Origin: Lonicera japonica
Lineage: Eukaryota; Streptophyta; Magnoliopsida; Dipsacales; Caprifoliaceae
NCBI GenBank assembly: GCA_021464415.1
Contig: JAKCWG010000843.1
Coordinates: 1 to 64,000, forward strand
Direction: 5' to 3'
Length of the DNA stretch: 64,000 nucleotides
Shown here: one piece after another, positions 35,490 to 49,540 of the stretch
How the letters are laid out: the number at the start of each line of letters is the position of its first letter
How positions within the stretch are numbered: position 1 is the first letter of the stretch
Position numbers and translations under genes: made by a program
Notes under the pieces: generated by a model
Told to the model about the DNA's origin: nothing
Seen by the model: only the letters and a program-made list of their open reading frames with translations
The model's database searches: none

Positions 35490-36850
35490 GAAAGTCAAAC
35501 GTTTGATTTTTCATTATTATTGTAATTAAATTATTACAACTCTCAGGCTTTCTCTTTCTATGGCTGTCCGTAAATGTATATATTTATTGTGATAATTTTA
35601 AGGTTATATATATATATATATGATATGGTCCTGTTAATTAATTAGTTTCATGATATGATCAATATTATTGTTAAAGAAATAATTTCTACGGTTCACAATT
35701 GAAGTAGTTGGTGAAGCATGGAATAACATGCTGTTAATAATTACTTTAAATATTCTCACATGTGCAAATTTAATATTTAATCTCCTTAATTTATTGAAGT
35801 CGAATTAAAAGTACCCACCATATATTTAAGAATATCATGTCACATGTACGTGTGCATGTGTATGATCAAGAGTGTACTCACACTCAAAACAACAGTCAAA
35901 TTGAAATCCCCATTTTAAATTTTGACATTTACACTGTTTAGAAAAAAAGAAAAAAAAAGAAGCTTACACTAATACATTATGGTTAGAATTAGTAACACTT
36001 TTAACCCCAAAATATGCTACTGGTCTCACTAATACATACTGGTTAAACATTTTTGCAATTAAACTCATTATTTGAGTAAGAGGTACTAGTAAAACATAGC
36101 GGCAAAAAAATATATAATTAATTACAAGTGTTTGTGACCAAGAGCGTATTCACAGTCAATCGGTCAAACCAACAGTCAGAATTTATTTATTTATTTATTT
36201 ATTTTTAACACAACCAACAGTCACAATTAAAAGCCCCATTTTAATTTTTGACATTTACACTTTTTAGAAAAAACAAATATTAATATATAATGGTTAGAGT
36301 TAGTAATACTTTTAACTTCCGAAATATACTACTAGTATCACTTTTGTTTTTAATATTTTGATTTGGATACATTAAAGTCAAAGTTTAAAAATTCTATTAT
36401 TTCAATATAATCCAATTAGTCACTTACGTTAAATTATTAACAAAATTAACATTTAAAGCTATACGATTTTTTTTTTCACTTTTTTAATAAGATTTCGTAC
36501 AATATCGCCCGACCATCTCAACGAAAACACTACGTCATCAAAACCATTTCGGCTGCCAAGAATCATCTCGGCGAGTTTCACTCTCCTCGGCGCGGCCAGT
36601 GACTTCGGCCCAGTCTCCTGGGTAGGGGGAAGTTGGGCCTATAGACCAATTATGGCCTTCTTTTGTATTTCTATTTCTATTTTTAGGCTTCCTTAGTCCT
36701 CATGTGCAAATATTTAATTAATCCCGCTTATTTAATAAAGTCAAATTAAAAATAGCCACTTTTAGCCTAATAAAATAGAAGTGCCATTCTTAAATAATAT
36801 CATTTCACACGTGTACATGTGTGTATGTATGCATGATCAAGATTCTATTC
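35490..36850. repeat. Segmental duplication, copy 2 and smaller internal repeats
   Basis: 35,490-36,000 matches 20,515-20,990. Parts recur again at about 36,110-36,500 (the GACATTTACACTTTTTAGAAAAAACAAA and TTTTAATATTTTGATTTGGATACATTAAA blocks, matching 20,940-20,985 and 23,150-23,300) and at about 36,700-36,840 (CATGTGCAAATATTTAATTAAT...). So the unit was copied more than once. A GC-rich patch of unknown origin lies at 36,508-36,640. This copy lacks the solo LTR and CACTA insertions of copy 1. Confidence 0.7.
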
Positions 36851-36859
36851 ACGCTCGGT

Positions 36860-37970
36860 ATAAATAAGGGTTATTTACAAAAGTCACCTCTAAAGTTTAT
36901 CTTTTGTCTTACTTTAGTGTACAAAATTTTAAATTGCAAAAGTTACAACGCGAAGTTTCATTCGCGTATCACTTTAACCCAAAAGTGGACGGCCCTTTAA
37001 AAATTAAATAGAATATGCCATGTGGTCACCGTGTGATCTTCAAAAGTTCACCACTTTTCTCATTTTAGTCTGAAGTTTTAAAACTACTTTTGTATTTATA
37101 TGAAGGAATAAAGACTGTTCTCAGTATATATATACATTTTTTTCTATACAAGCAAATAATGATGTTTTAGTAGTACAATTTCTTTTTTTGTATATATATA
37201 ATTTAATTTACAACTATCACAATAAAGCGTGATCAAACTTACTACCACCACAAACGGGTGCAATACAACCACCACAACAATGCGTTGAGTATAGACGGTT
37301 CTGATTATTTGAATTATAATGTAATTACACAGTTGTGGTTGCAGAACAAATTAGAACTACATTTGAACTTCCATAATTTGGTATGAAATCCGAACCCCAA
37401 ATTCTGTTGGATCAAAAAATGTTTTCTTGTCATGTGGGTGTATATGTTAATTATACGAAAGATAGTTAAAACTCAATTTAGGGTGTGTTTGATTATCCCC
37501 AAAATTTTACCCAAAAATTAATCTAGTTGCGACTACAGTTATACATGCATTTTTTGGCTGTTGCAATTTTTGATAGACATCTCATGCACATTTATTTATT
37601 TATTTAATTTTGTCCTATCAAATTAAATACATAATACTTCTTTTTTTTTCTTAAAGATAGAACTATACAATTCCACATACACGTGTGTGTATAAAATATC
37701 ATTTAAAAAAATTTGGGTTTGAAAAGCACAATACAGTGGCAAACAAAATAAGTCCAACAGAAAAATGAAAAAAGAAACAACTTGGAAATTAAGCTGGAGA
37801 AGTTTATTCCTGAAACAAAATAAACAAGAAACTAAAAGCTAAAGGGGGCGTCTAGCTGTGCCTCCTAGCAAGCCACAAATGATAACCCTTCGCATGCTCT
37901 AGAAGTTGGTCCAACTTCATAGAACTCTGAGTTGACCACAACCGTTAACTTAAACTTTTGAGTGAAATGG
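36860..37970. other. AT-rich intergenic DNA
   Basis: About 36,866-37,080 resembles one arm of the foldback elements (CTCTAAAGTTTATCTTTTGTCTTACTTTAG). No gene was seen. Confidence 0.4.
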
Positions 37971-38104
37971 TTTATAATACATTAATTGCCCGATACAGTT
38001 GTGCCACAATATGCATCTGAGTTACTTTATCGATCCTGAGTCCTTTAGAATTATTGGTTTGATTTATATCTTCCAAACATTTTGTGGAGAAATATTGAAG
38101 TACA

Positions 38105-38467
38105 TTACCATTTAAATAGTGAGAACCATTTACGTTTCTTCCCATTATGTGTACCAACCCTAGCATCAGTTGGAAGTTGAAGCAAAGTTAAATGAATCTT
38201 CTCAACTTGGTGCTGACATACATCACAATTGCTTGTAATAGCACATGCTCCATGCACAAGTTCATTCTTGCATTTGCATTTCATCTTTACGATATCTTCG
38301 TTCACTTTGAAAGCTTTGAAGCAAATTTCGCACACTGCATCTTCTTCAAAAATCTCTTCATCGCGTTCAAATGGAACTAGATTACATTGACGAAATTTCA
38401 AAGGAACAATGTCAATTAAAATTTTAAAATTCGAAATGATAATTATATTCAGAAACAAATTACCCAT
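38105..38467 (-). pseudogene. RING-variant (RINGv/RING-CH) zinc-finger fragment
   Basis: The minus frame of 120 residues contains EEDAVCEICFKAFKVNEDIVKMKCKCKN-type sequence and then CDVCQHQVEKIHLTLLQL. The eight ligands are in RINGv order C4HC3: Cys46, Cys49, Cys64, Cys66, His72, Cys75, Cys81, Cys84. The family is membrane-type E3 ubiquitin ligases of the MARCH kind. Plant members usually read AHxxCAVKWFSxKGNxTCDVC here, with at least 11 residues between the sixth and seventh ligands. Only five remain, so the second zinc site is compressed. The expected downstream membrane spans are absent (the frame ends ...KKRKWFSLFKW), and the N-terminal 20 residues look like intron. Most likely a broken gene fragment or captured piece. 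Confidence 0.6.
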
Positions 38468-38469
38468 TC

Positions 38470-40165
38470 TGTCATAAATTATAAGCCAGTATTTTACAGA
38501 TCAGTACTATGATAGGACATGTTTCCGTATTTGTATTAGAGTGGTATATATATAATTTTTTTAAATTTAATGTCTAAAGTCTCTTTCTTGTAAACGCAAC
38601 AAATACTACGTATATTTTGAAAATAATTACAAAAGATAAAATACTATAATGTATCTAGATAATTGCTTTAGCATATATATAAAGATCGATTAAAATACAA
38701 AATGTAGAAGATGAATTTTGAAATTTTAAATGGCTATAAGCAGGGTAGGAGGAATTCCATGGCAAAGGGAAAGTTAAAATTAAATTGTTGTTTTAGTTAA
38801 TTTTAATTTTTAAATTAAAATATTTCTATTGCAAATATAATATTATTTTTTTAATTAAGAGTTTGCTATTTCTCTTTTAACACCCCGACCAATTTTCTTA
38901 ATTCATGAGACTGAGACGTAATCAATGTAAAAATTAAATTATTGTGAAACAAGCTAGCATAAACTCCTCACTTAAGATGGAGAGAGTGGCTAATTGTTTT
39001 TACCATAAAAAAATTATTCACTCCTTTGGCCCTTTTAGTTGACTCCATTGAAAGAAATTAAACTAAAAGAATAATAAAGAAGAGTCAAGTCTGAGATTAT
39101 ATTTACTTTATTAATTAAGTTAAATACCTTCGCGATTTGATTTCGATCTCACCAGGAAAATATTTCCCCCAAATACGGATCATGAGGCTCTTGAAATTGG
39201 AGAGATCACCTAAATAACGAACATGATTGAATACATTCGCTATTATTATTATTAATAATTTGCATTTTCACACGACTATCATAGAGAATAAATAAATAAA
39301 TAAAAGTGATACTTCATATCTCCCTAATCAGTAGTCTAATTATTTTAATTTTGGTACTTTTTAAGAAAATATTAATTTCTACGTAATTAGTACTATGTCA
39401 AGACTATAATTTACTTTGTATTGTCAAATTTGATACATTGATTATCTATTGAAAAAGAAATGAGAATATTACTTTGAGATATCTCAAATTCAAAAGAAAT
39501 GTGAGATGTTGATTATCATTGATTCAAGGGTTAATTGCATTATCAATTTTTCACTACAGCCACTTCCAAATTGAATTTTTAAGCGAAATTTTGTGGAAAC
39601 GATTCTCATCGTTATAGAGATCATCTCTACCAAATTTATAAAAATATTCAACTATTTAACCCTCAAAATGGACAGTCCTTCTTTTGCCAAAGAGAAGATC
39701 ATCCTCTTTAGAACAAAGCGGCGCAAAGAGAACTTGGTTTTATTTAAACTCGATTGTATGTGTTCTAGCTAAGATAACCCACATGGCCACATGTTACAAA
39801 TATTCCCCCCCCAAAAAAAAACCAACTAGATGAGATGACCACTAATAGCTAAATAATATTAAAAAAACCCAATATATATGTGTCTTGAAATTTTTTCTAA
39901 GTTAAACCCTAAAATTATTATAAAAGCACAAAATAATGGTATTAGTTGCACCCAAACATTTTATAGGCCACTAGTATTAAAATTTTGTAAACATACTAAT
40001 TTACCATGGCCTGGTCTCTTTCCTTCTTAATGCTTAGTTTTCAAGTCAAAATATTAACTTTAATAAGTTGCCAAAAATTGGGATGTGACGATGGAAATTG
40101 TTTCCGGTGACTTGGCCGGTCAGCGACGGTGTACGCAACACGCGGTTTGGGATTGCGGTTAATTT
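38470..40165. other. AT-rich intergenic DNA
   Basis: No gene and no clear transposon ends were seen. About 39,580-39,660 has wording (GATCATCTCTACCAAATTTAT) related to repeats at about 31,250-31,330. Confidence 0.4.
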
Positions 40166-40169
40166 TTAC

Positions 40170-41640
40170 TTGAAAACACTATATAAGGGCATATTTGTAT
40201 AAAATGGAAAAAAAAAAAAAGGTATTTTAGGATGCTCACAAAATTTTGAACTTCAATATCCTTTTATATATCGATATTATTATATAAAGTCAAAACTAAT
40301 TTTAACCGCCACAAAGCTGTGTCAAACTTTTGAATTGATTATTTTACACCCGTGGTCTATTTTTTCGTTAAAAAATATACTTGCAAGAGGGTATGAAACT
40401 TAAATCTTTGACAAATTAATCTAATGCTTAACTACTAGACTACTTCTTTGACAAATGAATTTATTTTTATTTTTTTCCTAATAATATGATTATTCACGAG
40501 TTAAAGATTCTGTGAAAAAAAAAAGGAAGATAACATACATCCAGAATAATTGTTTTATGAGGTCTACTTGTTACCCCAAATAATGGAGGAGTGACAGAAT
40601 GGCATACCTGCAAATTGGTAAAGAAAAAGATATTAATAATTTGAGTTATTTACATCTTATTCTCATGTTGACCATTTTTTTTAATTTTGTCCCTGAAATT
40701 TATTTTCTACTATACTCATTCATAAAATTTGTTCTCGTTATCAATTTAGACAAAATCTAATGTCCTATTTGTTTATTAGACAAAAAATGCCATGTGAAGT
40801 TGACGTGTCAAGAAGATCAAAGCGATACGTGTTATTTAATGTCCAAGAACTTCATCAACAAAGTAAAAAAGTGGTCGAACTTCATGGGGTCAAATGCATT
40901 TAACTCTAATAATATTACAACCACTATAATAATAACAATAATAATAATAATGAGATTATTAATAGATCTCACCCATAAGGTATGATATAGACTTCAAATT
41001 GGTGTGCATTTGAATTAAATTTACGATTTCTTATGATAAGATTTGCAGCTTGAATTCTTTTTTTTTTTATTTCAGATCTAAAATTTGCACTGAATTTACG
41101 TTTTTAAAAAATAAAAAAGAATATCATCAATTTAAACCCATAATCTTTTGCTTAGCAAAACTACTACTGATTTTTCATTTTTTAGACCATTTAAAAATGA
41201 GAATTCACATTCAAATAAACGATCCACCTCAAGGCCGAACATCGGGTATACCTCATGCATTGCTTGAATCAAAAGAAAAAAAATACTAAGAACTAAGCGG
41301 GTTTATCATCTCAGATTGATCACTCACGTTTTCCTTGAAAACACTATATAATGGCATATTTGTATCGAATAAAACAAAAAAAAGAAGGTATCTTAGGATG
41401 CTCACAAAACTTTGAATTCCCATATTTCCTTTATATATCTATACTATTATATGAAGTCAAAACTAATTTCAACCGCCATAAAGCTATGTCAAACTTTTGA
41501 ATTGATTATTTTACCCATGTGGTATCTTTTTTTCTTTAAAAAATATAATTGCAAGAGGATTTGAAACTTAAATATTTGACAAAGTAATCTAATGCTTAAC
41601 TACTAGACCACTTAACATATTTATTTTATATTTTAGTTTA
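40170..41640. repeat. Direct repeats of about 310 bp, 1.16 kb apart
   Basis: About 40,170-40,480 and about 41,330-41,640 share CTTGAAAACACTATATAA, GGATGCTCACAAAA, CAACCGCCAxAAAGCT and TCTAATGCTTAACTACTAGAC. Between them lie half of a foldback element (about 40,640-40,880) and AT-rich DNA. They could be the LTRs of a small element or a tandem duplication. They lack obvious TG...CA ends. Confidence 0.6.
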
Positions 41641-43147
41641 AACTAGATATATCTAAGTAATACACACATTGCGTGTGTATGTGATATATTATATTTAAGA
41701 AAAACGTGGGTGAATATAAAAACTTTCTTATAAGAAAAAGGGTGAACTTAGCAATTATAATGACATGGTGCAGTGAAGACAAAATGTGAGTTAACTTACT
41801 AAATGCGCGTTTCGAAAAACGTCCTCTACTGCAAATTAATGACTGTAGTTTTTCTCCAATAATATGATTCCTTTTAAGAATATGAAAAGGGGTTTTGCCG
41901 GGGGTGGGAAATAAATTGAGTGATGTTTTGAGATACTCTTTATCTTATGATTATTTTTATGAGTAAATGTTCCTCACCCATCCTCCTCTATTTTTTGTGA
42001 AAAAAAAATCTCTGTCACCGTTCAAAAGAAAATCCATAGAAAAAACCAAAAAAAAAAAAAAAAAAAAACCATCTCACTATATTGGTAAACTAATTTTCAT
42101 TTTCTCAGAAAAATCAAAAAAAAAATTTACCATTTTCCATCTTGTTATTAACAAAGCTTAAATGTTATTTACAATTTACGGTTGTAACGATAACATAGTG
42201 TAATAATTTCTAAGCAAACATTTGAAAAAAAGCCCTTAAACTATTAATATAAAAAATTAATATTAAATTACAGCTTAATTTAAATCTTTTTAAGTAAATT
42301 AAAATTTTCCTACAAGGAAAACCTTCAAGTATTAAGATTGGGCCTTAAGGCTTGAAGGCTTTTAACTTTTCGAATTAGTACTTCTCTTACCCTACATCTA
42401 CAATTTTGATGTGGCTCATTAATTTTTTCAATTTACTAAAGAGGAACTATGTATATCATATATAAAAACATGTAAAATTAAAGGAGGCCCTTAGGCCCAA
42501 AGCAATTGCTTTTATATATAGCTTAAAAAAAGGGATTTAATCACTAAGATAATTACAAAAGAGCCATTAAATATAAAAAAACGTTAATTTTGCTATCATT
42601 CAATCTGTTATAGAGTGCATGTCATCGTTACAAAAATTTTGTTCAATACTTTCAAATTGAAGAAATTCATTTTTTAGATTAAACGTAATATAATTAGTAA
42701 TTGAAAATAAAAGTGGCATAATGATTGTGAAATTTAGGACATTATTTATATTTGAGAAAATAAAACTACGCCCATTAATTTAGAATGTCCCGAAAAATAT
42801 CACTAATAGACTTTTATTTGGGAATGGTACTAAGTAGTACCAACTAGGCTAGTCTAGTTGGGTGAGCAACTTAGACCTGGAAGTTATTCTATACATTGAA
42901 GGGTTTGGAGTATTTTCGTTATTTGCAGTCGAAGGAAGAGAATTATACCTTGTTGTTGGTTTTTTTTTTTTCAAAAAAATAAAATTGTGCAAAATTAAAA
43001 TAATAAAAAACACATATAACATAATTTATTAAGTAGATCTGCAAAAGGAATAACAAATAATAAAATAAAAAGGGTTGAGTAATTAATTAACTCCATGTAG
43101 TCCATGCCATAGCGACCATTCATGCTGAATAGCTAGCAGTGAGTGGA
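41641..43147. other. AT-rich intergenic DNA, possible Helitron end
   Basis: At about 41,645-41,690 the minus strand reads CACACGCAATGTGTG (a small hairpin), then TATTACTTAGATATATCTAG followed by T. This is the layout of a Helitron 3' end (hairpin, then CTAG before T). No matching 5' end was found. The rest is poly(A)/AT-rich without a gene. Confidence 0.25.
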
Positions 43148-44512
43148 TGATGTACCAAGAAATTAGTATAATTTATTATGTTAATATATAATTTAAAGAG
43201 CATATATTATTATTTATATTTATATTTATATTTTTAATGCTTTTCAAGTGTTAGAAAAGAATTTAAGAAAATTGTGAAAAATAGAAAAATTAAAGCTTGC
43301 GAAGACACCTAAAAGTACTCAATATTTTTGGATGCATATTTTTTTACTCGGAACTCCGAATGAAGCGATTCTTGAGCCTAAATTGAAGATAATTTCAAGA
43401 GCTACAACTTTTCAGTTTATCACTTTTTTAAATTCAGCCACCTCAAGATCTGAAATTGTAACTCAAATTATTCAATTTATTATAGAGAAAATTCAATAAA
43501 ATTGCATTCAAATAATAGGCCCATGCCTAATTACTAGCCATTTTTTTAATATAAGGGCCTGTGATCCAAAAATTATGGTGTAGCACAAGCTAACAAATAA
43601 TGGGCACAAGCCACTCAAGCCCATTAAGTAAAAGTGAAGCCCAAAGCATCAAAATGAAAATTATAAATTGATAGGATGGCTCTGCAATTATAAAAGGTAG
43701 CCGTGGAAAGCAGTTAGCAGCAACAGTGCCGCACTCTCTTTCTCTCTTTCTTTTCTTTTCTTTTTCTCTTTTATTTTGACGACTTGAAGATCAAAGGTTT
43801 TTTTTTATTATTCAATTTAATTAATATCAAGAAAGTTTTCTTTCAATTTTATTTGTTATTTAATTTTTATTATGCTAGTGTAAATTTTTTTTAAGGTTAG
43901 AATGAGTATATTTAATTGATTCCCTTGCACGTATTCATGCTAATTTAATGCTTTAATATTAAATACAATTCTTCCTATTGGATGCCTATTTTAATTAATT
44001 AAAAATAAAGTTGAATTCTCATTATTTTTTGTTGGATTCACCTTATGAACTGTTAAGAGCGGATATATGGTGTGTTATGACGGATATATTGAGTGTTTTA
44101 ATTTTATACATTAGTTTGGCTGTTGAAGAATTACAATTGAATTTTATTAATTACTTGAACTTGAATGATTTTATTTTTCGCATCTAATAGAGTCGAGAGA
44201 CCAAATTAGTGCGAGATAAGAGTATAATTTATGCGCATGAATGCTTAGGAAGATAATATTAAATATATGACTCTGAAACCTTGGTGAATTAATTCATTAA
44301 TTTTATTATCTTGCTTCGTATTATTTAACCTAGTTTCATTAATTTAGTTTACTTGCTTTTCTTTATTTTATTTAATTTGCTTAGGGATTAGAAAAAGATT
44401 AACAAGACAAAATTTAAAACATACTGTTTGAGTCTCCGTGGGATCGACCTCGCGTATACACTATATTATGAATTAATTTGTGCACTTGCAAGTATTAAAA
44501 TTTATCACAACA
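43148..44512 (+). mobile_element. Solo LTR, Tat/Athila-like, 1,365 bp
   Basis: Starts TGATGTACCAAG and ends TTTATCACAACA, flanked by a perfect 5-bp duplication GTGGA (43,143-43,147 and 44,513-44,517). Inside are a TATAAAAGG promoter-like box at about 43,695 and, near the 3' end, GTCTCCGTGGGATCGACCTC, the Tat/Athila-type LTR tail also seen at 34.8 kb. No internal region remains, so it probably arose by recombination between two LTRs. Confidence 0.7.
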
Positions 44513-45538
44513 GTGGATGAACAGCATGTGCTCTTCTTATGGTATCGGGTGGTACCTCTGATAAACCTATGTATTTTATTTTCCCTTCTTCCCCTAACTT
44601 CTTCAATTCACCCATCTACCACACACGCGCGCGCGCATATATGTATACATACACAAATGTAAGTAGCTAGACTCATACATAGTTGTGGAGCATTATAATA
44701 TTTAAAAGCAAACAAGGCTGGTCCAGATGTTTTGGAAGTCCAAGGTAAAATTTAAAAATGGAGTTCCATTAATAATATAAATTAATTTGAGGACCTCTAG
44801 AGGGTGTAGTGGGCAGAGAGACCGGTTAATTTTATTTGTTTATTTTTTGTAATACATACTTATGGGTGGAAAAAAATATTATTTTTACATACACACATTT
44901 AAGTAGTTAGTCTCATATATAGTTGCGAAGTATAATATTTAAATATCTATTTTACCTGTGCAATATTTTTTTTTCACAAAAAATATTGTTTGCAATTGAA
45001 ATCAACAACACTCTAAGCAACCTACATTCGTACGTCACTAATAAAACATCTTTTACTTTTGTTAAATATACATACAAGTAACACACGAACTACACATGTG
45101 GCCTAGATTTTACAAAAAAAGTAAAAATTGATGATAGTGATAAAATAGGAAAACAATAAAATCGGTGTCATCACCAAATGTGATCTCTTTACTTTTGAAT
45201 ATATCGTAATCCAAAAGGAAAAGAAAAAACCAAAAAGAAAAAGTTAGGATCAATTTCCTGGGATACAAACTTTTTAAAATATGGTCCTTTAATTTTTATT
45301 TTTTTAAAGGATGTAATATTTGTAGATATTTATTTTGGTATCTCTCGATCTCATATGCTAATTTTCTCGATTATAGATACAATATCTGCACTAAAAAAAT
45401 TTGTAGCATCTTCCCGATAGTATTCATATATTTGAGTATTGGCTAGAGGAAGACACAGGCATCTACATCCTTTAAAAAAATTGTGGACCGCATCATAAAA
45501 AATTATATCAGAGGAATCAGATCCTAGAAGCCCCCAAA

Positions 45539-45878
45539 TGTAACAACCCAAGTATCCAATGTCAGTAGTGTAATGAGGAGATCTTGAGTATATATGTGGA
45601 TGCAACGAATTGAAGTTACAACTTGTTCTAGTCATTTTCGAAAAAAACCCAGTTGATTACATATGGTATCAAGTCAGATCTATGACCACTACCACGTGAC
45701 GTACATATATTGTGGACTGGCATGATGAGGACATCGGGGATTTAACGCGGAAAGTGCGTAATGATCCAAATATCCCATATTAGTAGCGTAATGGGAAGAT
45801 CCTTGATATATGTATGGATTTAAAAAACCTAAATCACAACTTGGGCTAGCTATTTTAGAAAGAACATGGGTAGTTACA
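45539..45878 (+). mobile_element. TRIM element (miniature LTR retrotransposon), plus strand
   Basis: Two direct repeats of about 123 bp lie at 45,539-45,661 (TGTAACAACCC...GATTACA) and 45,755-45,878 (TGCGTAATGATCC...AGTTACA). Directly after the first comes TGGTATCAAGTCAGATC, close to the initiator-Met tRNA primer site. The internal part is under 100 bp. It is the same family as the minus-strand copy at 29,718-30,021. No clean target duplication was found. Confidence 0.7.
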
Positions 45879-47595
45879 TATATATCAATTCATCTCCTAT
45901 ATATAACTTTTCTATCCCTTGTAATTTAACAATTCAAAACTCATTAGACTTTATTATTTATAAAAATGTCAATTAGTGAGGGCTCAAATCATTTATGTGT
46001 AAGATAGAAACAAGATTTAAATGACATGCTTAATTTGTGGAACACAAAACATGCTCATGACAAGCACATGGTATCGACTTTATAAAATACTGCATCTCAT
46101 GGGGCGTCGCTATATATATTTATTTTTTTAGTCTAAGTCACAGTAGTAGACTTTAACATATTGTATAGCTTCATCGGACCTTAAGATATGTATATTTATA
46201 GAAAAGATTATGTGATTTAGTATTTAGTATATATACTCTAAATTAAAATGAGGATTCGGTCCACACCTAAAAGTAACTAAATTGCGTTACAGTACTATGC
46301 ACATTGTATAATGAGGTCAAATATGATAGAATAAGAGTTGGAAGTTAAATTTAACTACAATGAACTATCTTTGTACGGTGCAAGCTACAAATTCGAGTAT
46401 CTTATTTCTTTCCCTACACCTCTTAATTCGAATAACGAGTCTATGTGATATATCACTTATATCTATCCTTATCATATTAGGGTGGACACGAATCAAACCT
46501 TGTTGTACTAAAATTAGGTCTATAGTCTTTCAAGATGGAAGTTGGGAAAAGAAGAAAACAAGTATATCATACAGATATAGGTAGTTTCAAAAAATCGGTG
46601 CCTCTACTACAAAATCTCTCTCAAAAAAAAAAAATCCAAGTACAAAATGTTTCTCCTAAAGAGAATCATTTTCCTTTCTTTTTCAATTCTTAAGTGTTCT
46701 CCCAAAAAATTTATCTCTTTCCAAAGCAGAGTCTGAGAAACGTATGAAAATGCATATTTACAGTTCTATATGCTATGGAGAATTGATGCAGGTGTGCTGA
46801 TTCGAACAAAAGAATTGGATAGAGGCGCAGTAGGCAATGAAATATTAATGTGAAAAATATTTCATCAGCCCTTAATCTTATATAGACTAACTTGAGCATG
46901 CATTACATTAGGTGACAAAGAATCATGAATGAGATCACATTTATTAATCATCAAAATAATCGTACATTCAGGACAAGATAGATTAAGTAAAAAACTTCAA
47001 CATATTGGACACTAACTTTTTAATCTCATTGTCTCTAGCTGGGAGATCTCTGAGTCACACGTTCAAGCTCTCAAACTTCATAGCAAACCTCAGTACTTTT
47101 ACTAGTAGTTTTATTTTAATTTATAGATATTGGACTGTAGTTTGAAAATTACCGCAGAGACCAAGTTAATTTTAAGAGAATTCGACAAGAATCCGAAAAA
47201 TTAAATTCAATAAAACAATCAGATACTCAATGGGAATCCAAGAATTCAGATTCCGGTGCACTGACCCTGTCAAAGAATTTGTGCTTGCTTGCGCCTACGG
47301 TACATCAAACAAGATTTGGAACTCAATGGACATTCATAGGTAATACCAAAAGCAAAACATCATAAAAGACTAATATAGAAAGAATCTAGCAGGGGCTTAT
47401 ACAATAGCATATATATGCTTTCCTTTCTCTTCCCATCAATGAATATGGTTGGGAAAATGTTTCCCATCAAAGAATATGTTTTTCCCATCAAAACTTCAAA
47501 ATTCCTTTGTTCTTGTTTGTGTATCGGTATATGAATGAATAGAATGTAAGTGTAAGAAAAGAATGTGGGCTTACTATAAAGTTTCTCCCTATACA

Positions 47596-49489
47596 TCATT
47601 GATTGAACTTCTCAGATTTCTTATGCGGCCAGCCAAAGCAACTGCAGCACTGCCAAAAAAAAAAAAAAGACAGAACTAAGATTGGTCAAAACAATTTCAT
47701 CTCATTTGGGGTATTGAACTTGTTCACTATTTTTTTCTGTTAAAATTGCATAGTTCTATTGCTTATATTTCTTCATAATCTTATATAAGAGAAAAAAAAA
47801 ATAGTAGTACCATTTGGATTGTTTTCCCATGTCGCTCTGGAGAAGGTGAAGAGGAAGACTCGGTTTCAGTTGTTCTTTCTTGTGTAGGACTCGACCTTCC
47901 ACATTGCTCAGAGTCATGATATTTCGGACTATCATCACGCTGCCAAATCAGAACACATAGTTAGTTATAAATACTCCTTCAACCTATTTAGCATATTTGA
48001 TTTGGTTGAAGATATCCATTAAATTAACAAGCAGCTATGTCTGTGTGAGTGTGAGTGTGAGTGTGAGAGTGTGCATGTGAGAGAGAGAGAGAGAGACCAG
48101 GGTAGGGAAGCTGGGACAGTTTCGAGTAACAGTTTACACTGATATATTACAGTTTACCGTTTTCTCTACTTGGGGGTGGTGACCAATGTTTTACTTTCCA
48201 TAAGTCCCATTCTTGAACTTCAACGATCAACAATACAACTTATTCTCTATTGCGAGATTTTGTACATTGATTATGTCCCAAAAAGGAAAACGGGACTATC
48301 AGTATATTTTCCTACGCAACAACCAATCAGACATGCAGGACGGGTCATCATGCATGTGTGGTATCTCTTTTTTTTTGCTTATGCATGTGTGCATTGGGGC
48401 AAATTCCGCAACAAACATAATGACACATATATAAAGAGAGAGAGAGAGAGAGAAAGAGAGAAAGAAATAAAGAAAGAATTTACGTTTCTGTCACCGTCAT
48501 TATTTGATGATCTGAGTTTGGACCTGAGGTCATTGACTAGGTATTGGAGGTTTTTTACTTGCGAATCGAGATGGGCAGCTTTATGGACTAACTCAATATT
48601 TCTACGGTCAAGACTTTTAGTGTCAGTTTTATTAGTTATCTCCAATCTTCTTACAGCACAGCTCAACTTCAATTCATCTTCTTCAGCTCGTGTTCTTGTT
48701 GCCTCGGACTCAGGCTTACAGCTTCTGGGACCACCATCAGCTTGGGTTTGCAGCTCTAGGGCTTGGTCGGTGAGATTACTGACTTGGCTTAGGAGAAGGT
48801 CAATGTCCTCATATAGCATCAACTGATCAGCCACAATTTTATCAGCTAACTCCGAACTTATATCATCATCCATTCTTATGCTTCCTGCACGACCCCTCCC
48901 ATATTGCCGAGACGAGGAGTCACTTGCAACAGATTTTCCCTTACTACTACTGCTTCCAGGTCTCGAATCACTTATTAGAAAATCCCCCACTGGACTTTTT
49001 GGTACCTTCTCCTGAAAGGATAAAGAGGGAGCCAAGTAAAAAAAAAAAAAAGGTGTGCACAAAACCAAACAAATACTAGTAGTGAAATTTCTCTTCCTTC
49101 TTCTATATATCCAAAAGAATCTCAACAAACAACTTTGTTGGTTGAATGGTTTTATGCATACAGTGTAGTAGCCATTTTGTCATTCATCAATATATCTCAT
49201 TAAGTTATTAGCTTCCTTACTTTTAAGCACCAGCCCTGGTGTACTTTGAAACACACAGAAGTCTACAAATGAACATTCAAAAGTGACCAACAACTTGTTC
49301 TAGAGGAATTGTATTTCACTTTTCCACCAAAGCCACCATCTCTCCCCTAAGCTTTTGTTCTCCACGTAGAAACAATTCAAAGGAACTCAATTATATCCTG
49401 TGTAAACCAAAACCAGGCACACCTTAAGGGAATGAATTGGGAAAGTTGGGTTACTTGGGTAAGGTGCATTTGAACAGAACCAAATAGCT

Positions 49490-49540
<51 letters not shown>

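Noticed and set aside
48170..48826. Plus-strand open frame of 218 codons
   Set aside because: It is antisense to the well-supported 176-codon exon of gene B and translates (GA)n as Arg/Glu repeats; it has no splice or domain support.
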